Shown here: positions 44,196-53,220 of the stretch, one piece after another
Layout of the letters: every line of letters starts with the position of its first letter
Position numbering within the stretch: the first letter of the stretch is position 1
Source of the DNA: Bradyrhizobium ottawaense
Lineage (GTDB): Bacteria > Pseudomonadota > Alphaproteobacteria > Rhizobiales > Xanthobacteraceae
Length of the DNA: 64,000 nt
Reading direction: 5' to 3'
NCBI RefSeq assembly: GCF_900099825.1
Contig: NZ_LT629693.1
Coordinates: 5,219,001-5,283,000 of the forward strand
Program-made: the position numbers and the translations under genes
The notes under the pieces: generated by a model
Seen by the model: the letters and a program-made list of their open reading frames with translations, nothing else
Told to the model about the DNA's origin: nothing
The model's database searches: none

Positions 44196-45030
44196 GGCGA
44201 CCCCTTTCCAAGAACCCGGGCGACCTGCCGTCGACGGCCGGATGGGCTGATCGTTCGGCATCATTCGGCGGTGCGCTGCCCGACAGCGGAGCGGTGCTTA
44301 GAACGAAGCCGACGCCCCGCACGTTGCGGATCATGGGGGCTTCATTCGTCCCGTCGACCTTGCGACGCACTCGGCCCATGTGAACATCGACAAGATTCGT
44401 TTCGGGGACGAATCTATAATTCCAGACCTCTTTCAGGAGGATCTCCCGCGTCAGCAATTTGTTGCTCCGCTGCATCATGTATTTGAGCAAATGAAATTCT
44501 CTCGGTCGCAGATCGATCTTGCGGTCGCCACGCTTCGCAGTCCGATCCATGAGATCAAGCTCCAGCGATCCCACGCGCAGCACTGTCTCGTTCAACAGTG
44601 CCTGCATCCGGACCAAAGGTTCTCCGCTCGATATCAATTCAACCGTCGCGAGCGGCTGCTTGCAGGTATCCTCCTCTCGGAGGGACGTTCCACGCATCCG
44701 ATCAACCATCCTCTCGAGCGTGCTCGACAGCAGCGAATGAATGTCGGCGCCATTGGAGACGAGGCGGGAGCGCACTTCGGCGGATACCTCGTTGAGGCGG
44801 AAACGAACCAGAATCGGCAAGCCGTCGATATCCGCCAGAAGCTCCGTTGCTTCATCCTGCAACGTCGGCGGCATTGGCGTGCTCCGAACGGAGCTTCGAT
44901 GCTGCCCAGGTATGGATGGCGTCAGCAGATGTATTGAGGCTGATCGCGGCTCCGCAGTCTTCGAACCGGCGCCGATGAATGCCGAATTCATCCGGTCGGC
45001 TCTGGTGCGGCTGGTCCTATGAGCTATCAT
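44182..45030 (-). CDS. OmpR-type winged-helix DNA-binding protein without receiver domain
   Basis: A 282-residue protein; ATG 45030 with AAAGGA upstream. The C-terminal half is a complete OmpR/PhoB winged helix (RVGSLELDLMDRTAKRGDRK, PREFHLLKYMMQRSNKLLTREILLKEVWNYRF, VDVHMGRVRRKVDGTNEAPM). It is about 70% identical by eye to that of the response regulator at 33103. The N-terminal half is not a receiver: no aspartate pocket or KP motif is seen. It is instead a novel region with Leu-rich stretches (ATELLADIDGLPILVRFRLNEVSAEVRSRLVSNGADIHSLLSSTLERMVDRM). It may have lost a receiver and gained another sensor, or be fed by another input. Its gene overlaps speB. Confidence 0.85.
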   Translation of the reverse strand: MIAHRTSRTRADRMNSAFIGAGSKTAEPRSASIHLLTPSIPGQHRSSVRSTPMPPTLQDEATELLADIDGLPILVRFRLNEVSAEVRSRLVSNGADIHSLLSSTLERMVDRMRGTSLREEDTCKQPLATVELISSGEPLVRMQALLNETVLRVGSLELDLMDRTAKRGDRKIDLRPREFHLLKYMMQRSNKLLTREILLKEVWNYRFVPETNLVDVHMGRVRRKVDGTNEAPMIRNVRGVGFVLSTAPLSGSAPPNDAERSAHPAVDGRSPGFLERGRHDRR

Positions 45031-45090
45031 GGCAGTGTCCTTTGCACCGACCGTGCGGATTCGCCTCCGGTGGCCGGATTGGTGGATCGT

Positions 45091-45732
45091 TCAGCAGATT
45101 TCGTCGGCGATTCCTTCCTGCTCGTAGGCGCGGCGGACCGAGTGGAGGCCCGTCATCCTGTCGAGCAGCTTTGAGATGTTGGGACGCGCACGCGGCGGCT
45201 GAGCCATCGGGCGCGCCCAGCGCGAAAGCATGACCAGGTAGAAATCGACGGCGCTGAGGTGTTTGCCGAGAAAAAACGGGCCGTTGGCCTTGAGATGATC
45301 TTCGACAACGTCGAGAAACCGACTGGCGCGCGTCTCGGCACCGTGCCTGACGATGTCGGTCGCGGAAGCATCCTCGCCGGTCAGGCGATCCGGATACTGC
45401 CAGATCATCAGCTCCTCCTGCAGCGAGTTCGTCAGGAAGGTCAGCCACTGGTAGAACGTCGCGCGCTCAGGCGTTCCAAGCCGAGGGGCCAGCCCTGCCT
45501 CCGCATGCCGATCGACGAGATGGAGCACGATAGCGGCGGCCTCGGACATGATCAGATCGCCGTCAACCAGAGTGGGGATACGTCCGTTCGGATTGATCTT
45601 GAGATATTCCCCGGACTTCTGGGCGTTCTTGGCTCGATCGACGAGAACGAGGTCATATGGAACTCCGATCTCCTCGAGCAGCATGTGCGGCGCGGCGTTG
45701 GCATTCGCCGGGAAATAGTGCAGCTGATACAT
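45091..45732 (-). CDS. Glutathione S-transferase
   Basis: A 213-residue GST. The N-terminal thioredoxin fold starts YQLHYFPANANAAPHMLLEEIGVPYDLV, with the glutathione-binding NPNGRIPTLVDGDLIMSEAAAI (cis-Pro and Glu/Ser). The C-terminal helical domain includes FLGKHLSAVDFYLVMLSRWARPM with the N-capping Asp. The start is taken at the MYQLHY methionine (45732), since the upstream frame extension has no homology. Likely roles are detoxification of electrophiles or peroxides. It lies between the DNA-binding gene (44182) and two tiny zinc-finger-like genes on the same strand. Confidence 0.9.
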   Translation of the reverse strand: MYQLHYFPANANAAPHMLLEEIGVPYDLVLVDRAKNAQKSGEYLKINPNGRIPTLVDGDLIMSEAAAIVLHLVDRHAEAGLAPRLGTPERATFYQWLTFLTNSLQEELMIWQYPDRLTGEDASATDIVRHGAETRASRFLDVVEDHLKANGPFFLGKHLSAVDFYLVMLSRWARPMAQPPRARPNISKLLDRMTGLHSVRRAYEQEGIADEIC

Positions 45733-45850
45733 CGAAATACTCTGGGCCGTTGTTTCACTACACCAGCAAATAAATCGATGTCGGGTTGGCCACAACGGCC
45801 GATATCCGACGATTCCGGCCAAAGGCCCGGCTTATCTGGCCGCGAAGGGT

Positions 45851-46039
45851 TCATGATGCTCTCGCCTGATTTTCGAGAAGCAGGACGGCGCTTTTGCAGT
45901 GCTCCGCGTAGCAATCGTGATCGCAGTAGATGAGGTGCGTCCCGGCCTCTCGCAGATAGCGCGGGCCGATAGGCGCTTCGCACATCACGCAGAAGGATTG
46001 CCGAAAGGGCGTCCTGCCATTTACGAGGATGTATCTCAT
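45851..46039 (-). CDS. Tiny CxxC protein (zinc-ribbon-like), unknown function
   Basis: A 62-residue protein: MRYILVNGRTPFRQ, then FCVMCEAPIGPRYLRE with a CxxC, then LIYCDHDCYAEHCKS with three cysteines and two histidines. The pattern C-x2-C-x17-C-x3-C-x4-C suggests a zinc site. From memory, near-identical short genes are seen in Bradyrhizobium. It starts at 46039. The gene at 46127 is a second member of the same type, 88 bases upstream on the same strand. Confidence 0.7.
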   Translation of the reverse strand: MRYILVNGRTPFRQSFCVMCEAPIGPRYLREAGTHLIYCDHDCYAEHCKSAVLLLENQARAS

Positions 46040-46126
46040 GAGGTGTTTCCCGATGCGAAGCAGAGCAACGCCTTGAACTGGTGATGGACGCTGGGTGGAG
46101 GCGCGCGATGCGCGCCGTAGCTGTTG

Positions 46127-46315
46127 TCAGGCGGCAGCTGGAAATCGACGCAACCATCTGCGGTCGTCGTCCTGACGAGTCTTGAAGCGGTCGGCACACT
46201 TCCTCGAACAAATTGCGGTTCGCCAGCAGTAGTAACGGATGAGGCCAAACTTCCTGTTACATATCGCGCAACGCCCGGTCGCGCCGTTCCAAAGACGTTG
46301 GGGACCGTTGTGCAT
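46127..46315 (-). CDS. Tiny CxxC protein (zinc-ribbon-like), unknown function
   Basis: A 62-residue protein starting at the ATG at 46315 with a strong GGGAGG five bases upstream. GRCAICNRKFGLIRYYCWRTAICSRKCADRFK contains C-x2-C and C-x3-C pairs, suggesting a zinc-binding treble-clef-like unit, followed by a basic Arg-rich end (RQDDDRRWLRRF) that could touch nucleic acid. It is paired with the gene at 45851. An antisense-shadow frame (46036-46428) overlapping it is rejected. Confidence 0.7.
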   Translation of the reverse strand: MHNGPQRLWNGATGRCAICNRKFGLIRYYCWRTAICSRKCADRFKTRQDDDRRWLRRFPAAA

Positions 46316-46678
46316 CGTTGCCTCCCGTGGGCTCTGCGTGGGTAGCGGTCGGTACTTGCCTTTACGTGACGAAGTCCGCCGTACTCAGGACGGTTGCGCT
46401 CAATCTCTTTGACCGAGATCCTGGACATGTTGTCACCTGCGATCGGATATTCCGATTGGCAGTGAGATTAGGAGGATCGGGATCATCCGCTCAATCGTAC
46501 GCAGGTAAGCATCCGATATAGAATGGGTTTGGAAGAACTATACGGACGTTTAGGGTGCTCCGTCGTACCCCATGTCGCCGGACCGTATAGGTGTGCGATC
46601 GTATCGATCGACGGAATTGCTGATTTTCCTGCAAAGTGCTCTAATTGCCGTCGCCGGAGCCGCAGGACGCACTTGTAG
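46316..46678. other. Intergenic region between the CxxC gene and the PAS kinase
   Basis: About 360 bases holding the divergent promoters. No gene is supported. A minus-strand ATG at 46428 opens MSRISVKEIERNRPEYGG, which has a weak ribosome site and no extended coding character. Confidence 0.4.
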
Positions 46679-49414
46679 ATGACACGTATCCAGCCCACCC
46701 AATTCCGGAATCTGGCCGCGCGGCATTTCCTCGGCAGCGCCGACCATCGGATCTCCTCTTACGTCGTGGCGGTCCTGTCGGTTGCTGTTGCAATCATGGC
46801 TGGGGAACTTGTGACAAGTCTGCTGCAAGCCGAGCCAATCGCTTCGCTGATGCTTTGTGCTGTCATCTTCACCGCGTGGTTCGCCGGCTTCGGACCCGCG
46901 CTGTTGGCGATCGCACTCGCCCTTCTGGCTTTCCATTATTATCTGGTGCCGCCCATCAATTCATTTACCTGGAAGCACAGTCTATTCGTTCTGCATGTTA
47001 CGGAGGTGCCACGCCTCATACTGTTCTCTATCACGTCCTTCCTTGTTGCATGCGTGATCTCGTCGCAGAAGAAAACAACAGAAGATTTGCGGCGTTCCGG
47101 CGAAGATCTGCAAGCGGCGATAGAAGATCAAAAGCGGATTGAAGCCGCGCTCATGGCCAGTACAATGTATTTGACCGAAGCGCAGAGGTTGAGCCGCACC
47201 GGAAGCTTCGGTTGGAACGTCGCCAGCGGAGAGATCTTCTGGTCAGAGGAAACCTTCCGGATCTTCCAGCATGATCCAGCAGCGAAGCCGACCCTCGAAG
47301 TGATTGTCCAGCGCACCCATCCGGAAGATCGCGTCGCCGTTCAAAAGACCATTGAGCATGCTTCCATCGACGGAAAGGATTTTGACCACGAATATCGATT
47401 GTTGATGCCGGATGACTCGGTGAGATATGTCCACGTCGTGGCTCATGCGGCAAGAGATGCGTCGGGTAGCACCGAATTTTTCGGAGCCGTCACCGACGTT
47501 ACCGTTGCAAGAGAGGCGGAGGGGAAGCTGCGACGGAGTGAGGCCTATTTGGACGAAGCCCAGCGTTTGAGTCACACAAGCAGTTGGGCCTGGGACGTGC
47601 GGCGCCGTGAGTTCGCTTATCGGTCACCCGGAGTGTACCACATTTTCGGCTTCGATCCGGACAAAGGTCCTGTGTCGCTGCAGGCGTTCCGGGACCGCAT
47701 CCATCCCGAAGACAGGGGCCGCAATATCGAAGCAGCGTCTCGAGCAATCCGAGAGAAAGAGGTTTTCGACGTGATTTTCCGGATTGTACTTCCGGATGGA
47801 TCGATCAAGCGTGTGCGTTCCGTGGGGCACACCGTCATCAATAGCGACGGCGATGTGACTGAGTTAATCGGTACGCATGTGGATGTAACCGAGCAATTCG
47901 AAGCCAAGGAGAAGTTGCAACGGGCGTTCGAGGAAATCCAGAGATCCGAAGACCGCATTCGACTGGTGATCGACACAATCCCGACGCTGGTCTGGCGCGC
48001 CGGTGTGGACGGGGTTCCCGATTTCCTCAATCAGCCGGCGCTCGATTACACCGGCCTCACACCGGATCAAGCCGAAGCCGGCTGGCCTCGCGCCTTTCAT
48101 CCTGACGACAAGAAGGGCATGCTGGTGAAGTGGAGCGCAATACGGGCGTCCGGTATGCCCGGAGAGCTTGAAGCCCGGCTGCGGCGTTTCGACGGTGAAT
48201 ATCGCTGGTTTTTGTTCCGAGGCGTGCCGCTGCGCGATGAGTCAGGCAACATCGTCAAATGGTACGGGTCGTCGACCGACATCGAGGACCGCAAGCGGAC
48301 CGAAAATGCTCTGCGCCAGAGCGAAGCCTATCTGGCCCAGGCACAGCGATTGAGCCTTACCGGTACCTTCGGCTGGCGCGTCGCTACCGGCGAGAATACC
48401 TGGTCAGCGGAAACCTTCAGGATTTTTGGATACGACGAGGCGTCATCCGCGACCGTCGATATGGTTCTTGCGCGAACGCATCCGGAGGATCGTGTTGCCG
48501 TGCGAAAGGCCATCAACCGTGCCTCCACCGATCAAAATGATTACGATCATGCGTATCGGCTGATGATGCCGGATGGCTCGGTGAAACATGTCCGCGCGGT
48601 GGCCCGTGCTACGAGAGATGCATCAGGTGGCATCGAGTTTGTTGGGGCGGTGACGGATGTCACAGCGACCAAACGGGCCGAGGAGAAGCTGCACAAAGCA
48701 CAGGCCGAACTCGCACATGTGACGCGCGTGACCGCGCTGGGTGAGCTGACGGCCTCCATCGCCCATGAGGTTAATCAGCCGCTTGCCGCCGTCGTCGCCA
48801 ATGCAGAGGCATGTCTGCGCTGGCTCGACCGCGCAACTCCTGACTTGGCCGCCGCTCGCCGCTCGGCAGAATGGGTCATCAACGACGCCACTCGGGCGAG
48901 CGAGGTTATCCGCCGTGTCCGGGCGCTCGCGAACAAGACCGACGTTGAGAAAGTGCCGCTCGACCTCAACGACGTCGTGAGGGACGTCATGGTGCTGGTG
49001 CAGCGCGAACTGGCCAGCCACCGCGTATCGGTGCGAATGGAGCTGGCGCCGCTGCCCATGATCCTTGGTGATCGGGTGCAGCTGCAACAGGTGATCATCA
49101 ACCTGGTGATGAACGGGATTGAGGCGATGCAGCCAGTCACGGATCGACCGCGCGAACTCGCAGTACGATCAGGCCAGGACGAGGCACGACACGCGCTCGT
49201 AAGCGTGACCGATTGCGGCATCGGGATTGCTGCCGACAATGCAAATCGGCTGTTCAACGCTTTCTTCACCACCAAGTCCAGCGGCCTCGGGATGGGGCTC
49301 TCGATCTGCCGTTCGATCGTGGAAGCTCACGGTGGACGTCTGATGGTGTCCCGCAATGAAGGGCCTGGTGCGACATTTCAGCTGGCTCTGCCCGCGCATC
49401 AAGAGGATGCATGA
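46679..49414 (+). CDS. PAS-domain sensor histidine kinase with KdpD-like membrane domain
   Basis: A 911-residue protein. N-terminal DUF4118/KdpD-type membrane domain of about four helices (SSYVVAVLSVAVAIMAGELV to SITSFLVACVISSQKK, about 25-140). Then four PAS_3-like domains, two of them paralogous (SRTGSFGWNVASGEIFWSEETFRIF near 175 and SLTGTFGWRVATGENTWSAETFRIF near 555), each followed by a PAC. The C-terminal kinase has an H-box SIAHEVNQPLAAVVANAEA and HATPase (NLVMNGIEAMQ, DCGIGI, GLGMGLSICRSIVEAHGG). The layout and HEVNQPL H-box resemble the FixL/NtrB-like family. The regulator gene overlaps the stop by 4 bases, so it is the cognate partner. Confidence 0.93.
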   Translation: MTRIQPTQFRNLAARHFLGSADHRISSYVVAVLSVAVAIMAGELVTSLLQAEPIASLMLCAVIFTAWFAGFGPALLAIALALLAFHYYLVPPINSFTWKHSLFVLHVTEVPRLILFSITSFLVACVISSQKKTTEDLRRSGEDLQAAIEDQKRIEAALMASTMYLTEAQRLSRTGSFGWNVASGEIFWSEETFRIFQHDPAAKPTLEVIVQRTHPEDRVAVQKTIEHASIDGKDFDHEYRLLMPDDSVRYVHVVAHAARDASGSTEFFGAVTDVTVAREAEGKLRRSEAYLDEAQRLSHTSSWAWDVRRREFAYRSPGVYHIFGFDPDKGPVSLQAFRDRIHPEDRGRNIEAASRAIREKEVFDVIFRIVLPDGSIKRVRSVGHTVINSDGDVTELIGTHVDVTEQFEAKEKLQRAFEEIQRSEDRIRLVIDTIPTLVWRAGVDGVPDFLNQPALDYTGLTPDQAEAGWPRAFHPDDKKGMLVKWSAIRASGMPGELEARLRRFDGEYRWFLFRGVPLRDESGNIVKWYGSSTDIEDRKRTENALRQSEAYLAQAQRLSLTGTFGWRVATGENTWSAETFRIFGYDEASSATVDMVLARTHPEDRVAVRKAINRASTDQNDYDHAYRLMMPDGSVKHVRAVARATRDASGGIEFVGAVTDVTATKRAEEKLHKAQAELAHVTRVTALGELTASIAHEVNQPLAAVVANAEACLRWLDRATPDLAAARRSAEWVINDATRASEVIRRVRALANKTDVEKVPLDLNDVVRDVMVLVQRELASHRVSVRMELAPLPMILGDRVQLQQVIINLVMNGIEAMQPVTDRPRELAVRSGQDEARHALVSVTDCGIGIAADNANRLFNAFFTTKSSGLGMGLSICRSIVEAHGGRLMVSRNEGPGATFQLALPAHQEDA

Positions 49415-50073
49415 TGACCGATCGACCCAAATCATCGCATGAACCGGCAAGCACCAGCGAGTCGATCGTCTTTATTGTCGACGACGATGCTTCCGTGCGC
49501 AGGGCGCTGACCAACCTGTTTCAGTCGGTTGGCTTGACGGTTGAAGTATTCGGCTCGGCGGCTGAAATGCTGCAAGGCGAACTTCCAGACGTCGCCAGCT
49601 GCCTGGTTCTCGACATCAGGTTGCCAGGACTGAGCGGTCTTGATTTCCAATCCGAGTTGACCAGGGCGAACATTAATATTCCGATCATCTTCATGACCGG
49701 CCATGGCGACATTCCGATGAGTGTCAGGGCCATGAAGGGTGGGGCGGTCGATTTTCTGACCAAGCCGTTTCGCGATCAGGACATGCTGGATGCCGTGACG
49801 GTAGCGGTTGAACGGGATCGCAAGCGGCGCGAAACCGACAGGATAACCGCGCATTTGCAAGTGCTTCTTAATTCCCTGACCCCCCGCGAGCGGGAGGTTT
49901 TGGCTTTGGTTTCGTCCGGCCTCATGAACAAACAGGTAGCAGCGGAACTTGGACTTGCCGAGATCACCGTGAAGCTCCATCGGGGTCATATCATGAGGAA
50001 AATGGGAGCGAACTCGCTGGCGGATCTGGTGAGAATGACCGAAACGCTCGGAATTCATCGCAATAAACCCTAG
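49411..50073 (+). CDS. FixJ-type response regulator (receiver plus LuxR HTH)
   Basis: A 220-residue regulator. The receiver (IVFIVDDDASVRRALTNLFQ; Asp in LVLDIRLPGLSG; Lys in DFLTKPFRDQD) is followed by a LuxR-type helix-turn-helix (LTPREREVLALVSSGLMNKQVAAELGLAEITVKLHRGHIMRKM). The start codon is ATG 49411 (ATGATGA overlaps the kinase stop), so the two are translationally coupled. It is of the FixJ family. The neighbouring lone receiver at 50176 may compete for phosphate. Confidence 0.93.
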   Translation: MMTDRPKSSHEPASTSESIVFIVDDDASVRRALTNLFQSVGLTVEVFGSAAEMLQGELPDVASCLVLDIRLPGLSGLDFQSELTRANINIPIIFMTGHGDIPMSVRAMKGGAVDFLTKPFRDQDMLDAVTVAVERDRKRRETDRITAHLQVLLNSLTPREREVLALVSSGLMNKQVAAELGLAEITVKLHRGHIMRKMGANSLADLVRMTETLGIHRNKP

Positions 50074-50175
50074 CGTCTACAAACCTAAGTATGGTTTTGC
50101 AAAAGTGATTCATGGCGCATTTATCGAATAGGGCCTTGCTAGGGCAAGTGCCTTGGTCCCGCTTCAGGAAGCCCT

Positions 50176-50568
50176 ATGTTGCCAACACTCTCGGTGATTT
50201 CAGTTATCGACGACGATGCATCCGTCCGCGCCGCCACCAATAACCTGCTCAGTTCGCATGGATACCTGGTCCATACATTCGCGTCGGCCGAGGAGTTTTT
50301 GCAGTCGGCTCGTCTAAACGACTCGTCGTGTGTCATTGCAGACGTCCAGATGCCTGCCATGAGCGGCTTGGACCTCCTGACCTATATGCGCGCCCAGGGG
50401 AACGCTGCGCCGTTTATCTTTATCACGGCGTTTCCCGAAGAAAGCGTTCGTGCCCGCGCGTTGAAGGCCGGCGCCCTCGGTTTCCTGGCCAAGCCGTTCG
50501 CTGGAACGGAACTGGTCAACTGCGTCGAAGCTGCCGTTAATCGAAATCACGGCGGAACCGGCAAGTAA
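50176..50568 (+). CDS. Single-domain response regulator (lone receiver)
   Basis: A 130-residue receiver with no output domain: VISVIDDDASVRAATNNLLSS, a phospho-acceptor Asp in VIADVQMPAMSG and a conserved Lys in GFLAKPFAGTEL. It lies 102 bases after the FixJ-like gene. In FixJ-type circuits, lone receivers such as FixK-linked ones can act as phosphate sinks or regulate the kinase (family knowledge). Which kinase it serves is not determined by the sequence. Confidence 0.9.
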   Translation: MLPTLSVISVIDDDASVRAATNNLLSSHGYLVHTFASAEEFLQSARLNDSSCVIADVQMPAMSGLDLLTYMRAQGNAAPFIFITAFPEESVRARALKAGALGFLAKPFAGTELVNCVEAAVNRNHGGTGK

Positions 50569-50664
50569 GACGGTCCAGGCGACCACCAAGTGCCGTCTTA
50601 AGGCAAAGCCGACATAAGCGGGCTCGACAGTCAGGACCTGGTCTCGATCCATTGCAGGCAGCTG

Positions 50665-51495
50665 CTACGTTGCGTAGTGAAAGCCGGCCTGTTGCAGCTC
50701 GGGCAGCGTGCCGGCGGCACCTGGAATGAGGACGACGCCATCCACCAGATGGTTGGTCAGTTCCGCGGCAAGCGCGGCGTGAGAGAGCTTGCCGGGGTTG
50801 ATGTCGAATTTGATGAGGGCCCCGGCGTGTTCCCAGATTGCGTTGTGGCAGGACATGAAAACAACGCCGCGCCGCATCAGCGCGGGGATCGAATTATCCT
50901 CGCCGGAGAAGGGTCCCGCCGGGTCCTCATAGTCGACGGAATCGGCGGCCACCGACTTCCGCTCTATGATCGGCGTATTGGTCCTGAACTCGTCGCCCGC
51001 AAGGCGCGTGAGCTGGTATTTGTCCCAGATAGCCTGATCGTAGAGCGCGAGCTGCGCCGTGCCGTGGGTCACCGAAACGGCGAGAAAATCCGGATGCTTG
51101 AACGACCATATCTGCGAATTGAGCGCGTTGCGCATCAGATTCAGCCACGGCCCTCCGATGTTGGTGTTGTCCCAGGCCTGCCTTGGCGCAGGCCGATAGG
51201 AGAACACCTCTGTCAACGCTTCGTGATCCCATTGCTCCTGATGGTTCAGGATCATCGGCACGGTCTTGAAATCGCGACGGCGCGGCGCCTGGGCCAGGCG
51301 TTTCTTCAATGCGTCAAGGTAGGTGGCGCCGGGAGGCGTCAATGCGGATTCGACGGCTGCCGCCGCGGGCTCGGCCCGCGCCGACACAAGACCGATCACA
51401 CTTGTGGCCGCGGTCAAAGCCAACGTCCTCAATACGCCCCTTCGTCCTGGGATGACGTTCACGGTCGCTATCTCCTGTCTGTACCTCTCAGGCAA
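50665..51495 (-). CDS. Exported DsrE-like protein of unknown function
   Basis: A 276-residue protein with a Tat-like or Sec leader (PGRRGVLRTLALTAATSVIGLVSA, cleavage near ARAEP). The C-terminal part matches the DsrE/DsrF-like sulfur-relay fold. It has VVFMSCHNAIWEHA with a Cys in the place of the family cysteine, then VDGVVLIPGAAGTLPELQQAGFHYA, which resembles the common ending of family members (V.LVPSGVAEL..LQ..GYAYI). The N-terminal part (residues 50-150) is family-specific: TVPMILNHQEQWDHEAL. It probably handles sulfur or protein disulfides in the periplasm (inference). It is convergent with the lone receiver gene. Confidence 0.65.
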   Translation of the reverse strand: MPERYRQEIATVNVIPGRRGVLRTLALTAATSVIGLVSARAEPAAAAVESALTPPGATYLDALKKRLAQAPRRRDFKTVPMILNHQEQWDHEALTEVFSYRPAPRQAWDNTNIGGPWLNLMRNALNSQIWSFKHPDFLAVSVTHGTAQLALYDQAIWDKYQLTRLAGDEFRTNTPIIERKSVAADSVDYEDPAGPFSGEDNSIPALMRRGVVFMSCHNAIWEHAGALIKFDINPGKLSHAALAAELTNHLVDGVVLIPGAAGTLPELQQAGFHYAT

Positions 51496-51656
51496 ATAGG
51501 CACCGGTGTTGTCGTTGGCTGCTAAATCATTTGTATGAGATGAACGCGCCAGCGCCCGGCATCCGAGGGGGTTCTGACGCGGAGTTTACTGGCGGAGAGG
51601 AAATTTCGTTCCGATGTAACTCATCGCCTACCCCAATAACATCCAGCCAGGAGACT

Positions 51657-51839
51657 ATGATGAAATTAGCATTGATTGGTGCAGCCGCGGTCGCCGCGGC
51701 AGCTTTCGCAACTCCCGCCTTGGCACGGGCCGATGCCGGCTACTACGTCTACTCGCAGAACGGGAACGCCGTGATCTTGGATCACACGGCTGCGTCCGAC
51801 GCATACCGCTATCACGGCGGGCCGAAAGCAAACGATTGA
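51657..51839 (+). CDS. Tiny secreted protein, hypothetical
   Basis: A 60-residue product (ATG 51657 or 51660; AGGAG upstream). Signal peptide LALIGAAAVAAAAFATPALA, followed by a short Tyr-rich mature part (RADAGYYVYSQNGNAVILDH... AYRYHGGPKAND) with no cysteine. It stands in the divergent region with the DsrE-like gene. From memory this is a small exported family of bradyrhizobia. Confidence 0.6.
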   Translation: MMKLALIGAAAVAAAAFATPALARADAGYYVYSQNGNAVILDHTAASDAYRYHGGPKAND

Positions 51840-51995
51840 TTGCAGGCTGCGAGGTGATCGGCGCCATCGGGGCCAGCTTCGACACGCAGGAGCACGACGT
51901 GCAAATCGCGCAAGCCAGGTTGGCAGCGACCCTCATTGAATTGAGCCCCGCCAATGGGTTCTGACGCAAGTGATCCTGATTTTCAGCTTCCGAAG

Positions 51996-52931
51996 CTAGT
52001 CCTCTCGGTGGCGCCGATACTCGGTCGGCGTAAGTCCGGTGAATCTGCGAAATGCCCTGGTGAACGAACTGGTCTCGCGAAAGCCGATCCGAATGCCGAT
52101 CTGCGTCACCGAGAGCGCCGGCCTCTGCAACAGGCTCCTCGCGCGATCCATCCGCCGGGCCATATGGTAACGGTGCGGCGGCACGCCGAAGGATTGCGTG
52201 AATGCGCGAGCAAAATGATAGAGGCTCAGATCGGCGAGTTCTGCCAGAGCGGCCAGCGAAATCTCCTCCGCAAGATGCTCCTCGATGAATTCCGTCACAT
52301 GCTTCTGCCGCCACACCGGCAAGCCGCCACGTAGTGGTTTGGCCGCAGCGGACGTCGCTCCTTCCAACCGCATGATTTCGTGCATCAATACGAGGCTCAA
52401 CGCCTCCGCATACTCGCGGCTACCTGGGTCGGACTTCCCGACCTCGGCCTTGAGTTTAAGCGCCGTGTCCCAGACCGTGCGATCGAAGAAAAACAAGCGT
52501 GGGCTGATCGTAGGGCAGGCGATGCCGGATCCTGGATCAAACAACCGATCCTTCAGATCGATATAGAAATAGGTGACGCGGGTCAGCACCCGCGGCGTCT
52601 GCCACCCGTAGAACCGATGTCCGGCCGGCACCAAGCTGAGCTTGCAATTGAACTCGCGGAGGGTCGATTTTGGCAAGCCCTCGATGAGCGTCTCGCCATC
52701 ATCTCGTTCTGCTCGCTCGTAAGCGATCAGCAGGTGTCTTCGCGCCTGAAAGCCGTATTCGAAGGTCTCGCGCCGGGTAATTCTCACATTGTCCGCCTGT
52801 ATTGCGCCCCAAGTCGCCTGTCGGCGGCGGGCGATATCAGGCGGAGAAATGTCGACGATCGATGGAGGTGAGGAGGGAAAATCGGAACGGCTATCGCCGA
52901 CATCACTCATTCGTTCTCGCGACACTCGCAT
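51996..52931 (-). CDS. AraC-family transcriptional regulator
   Basis: A 311-residue regulator. The C-terminal domain carries the two AraC helix-turn-helices (FIEEHLAEEISLAALAELADLSLYHFARAFTQSFG and LLQRPALSVTQIGIRIGFRETSSFTRAFRRFTGLTPTEYRR). The N-terminal 190 residues form an effector or dimerisation domain with no strong motif. ATG 52931 is used; ATG 52910 is an alternative. It is divergent from the dehydrogenase at 53221, the likely target. Confidence 0.88.
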   Translation of the reverse strand: MRVSRERMSDVGDSRSDFPSSPPSIVDISPPDIARRRQATWGAIQADNVRITRRETFEYGFQARRHLLIAYERAERDDGETLIEGLPKSTLREFNCKLSLVPAGHRFYGWQTPRVLTRVTYFYIDLKDRLFDPGSGIACPTISPRLFFFDRTVWDTALKLKAEVGKSDPGSREYAEALSLVLMHEIMRLEGATSAAAKPLRGGLPVWRQKHVTEFIEEHLAEEISLAALAELADLSLYHFARAFTQSFGVPPHRYHMARRMDRARSLLQRPALSVTQIGIRIGFRETSSFTRAFRRFTGLTPTEYRRHRED

Positions 52932-53220
52932 CCCTGCGCTTTCATCAGAATTGTAGTCGCACCGAGACTATTCGGATGGATCGTTGCGGCCATTAAATTC
53001 CGGTTCAGATAGCTAAATTCGATTTTATTCACGGTGAGAGGCGCGAGCCCCCGGACGGAACATGCAACCTGACGAGTGTCCGGCTGTGCCATCTCAAATC
53101 CAAGCAAGAAGACGTAAGGCGCGGCAAGCTGAGACAAGCGCCAGCTCCGTCCGTCACCAGTTAGTGGGGTGTGTCCGTCGCAAGCCGCGGACGATTCGGC
53201 CGGACCCGTCAGGAACCTCT

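Noticed and set aside
43239..44486. 415-codon open frame on the plus strand
   Set aside because: It is antisense to speB and part of the DNA-binding gene.
46036..46428. 130-codon open frame on the minus strand
   Set aside because: It overlaps the better-supported CxxC gene at 46127 in another frame; only its first 23 residues look plausible and it has a weak ribosome site.
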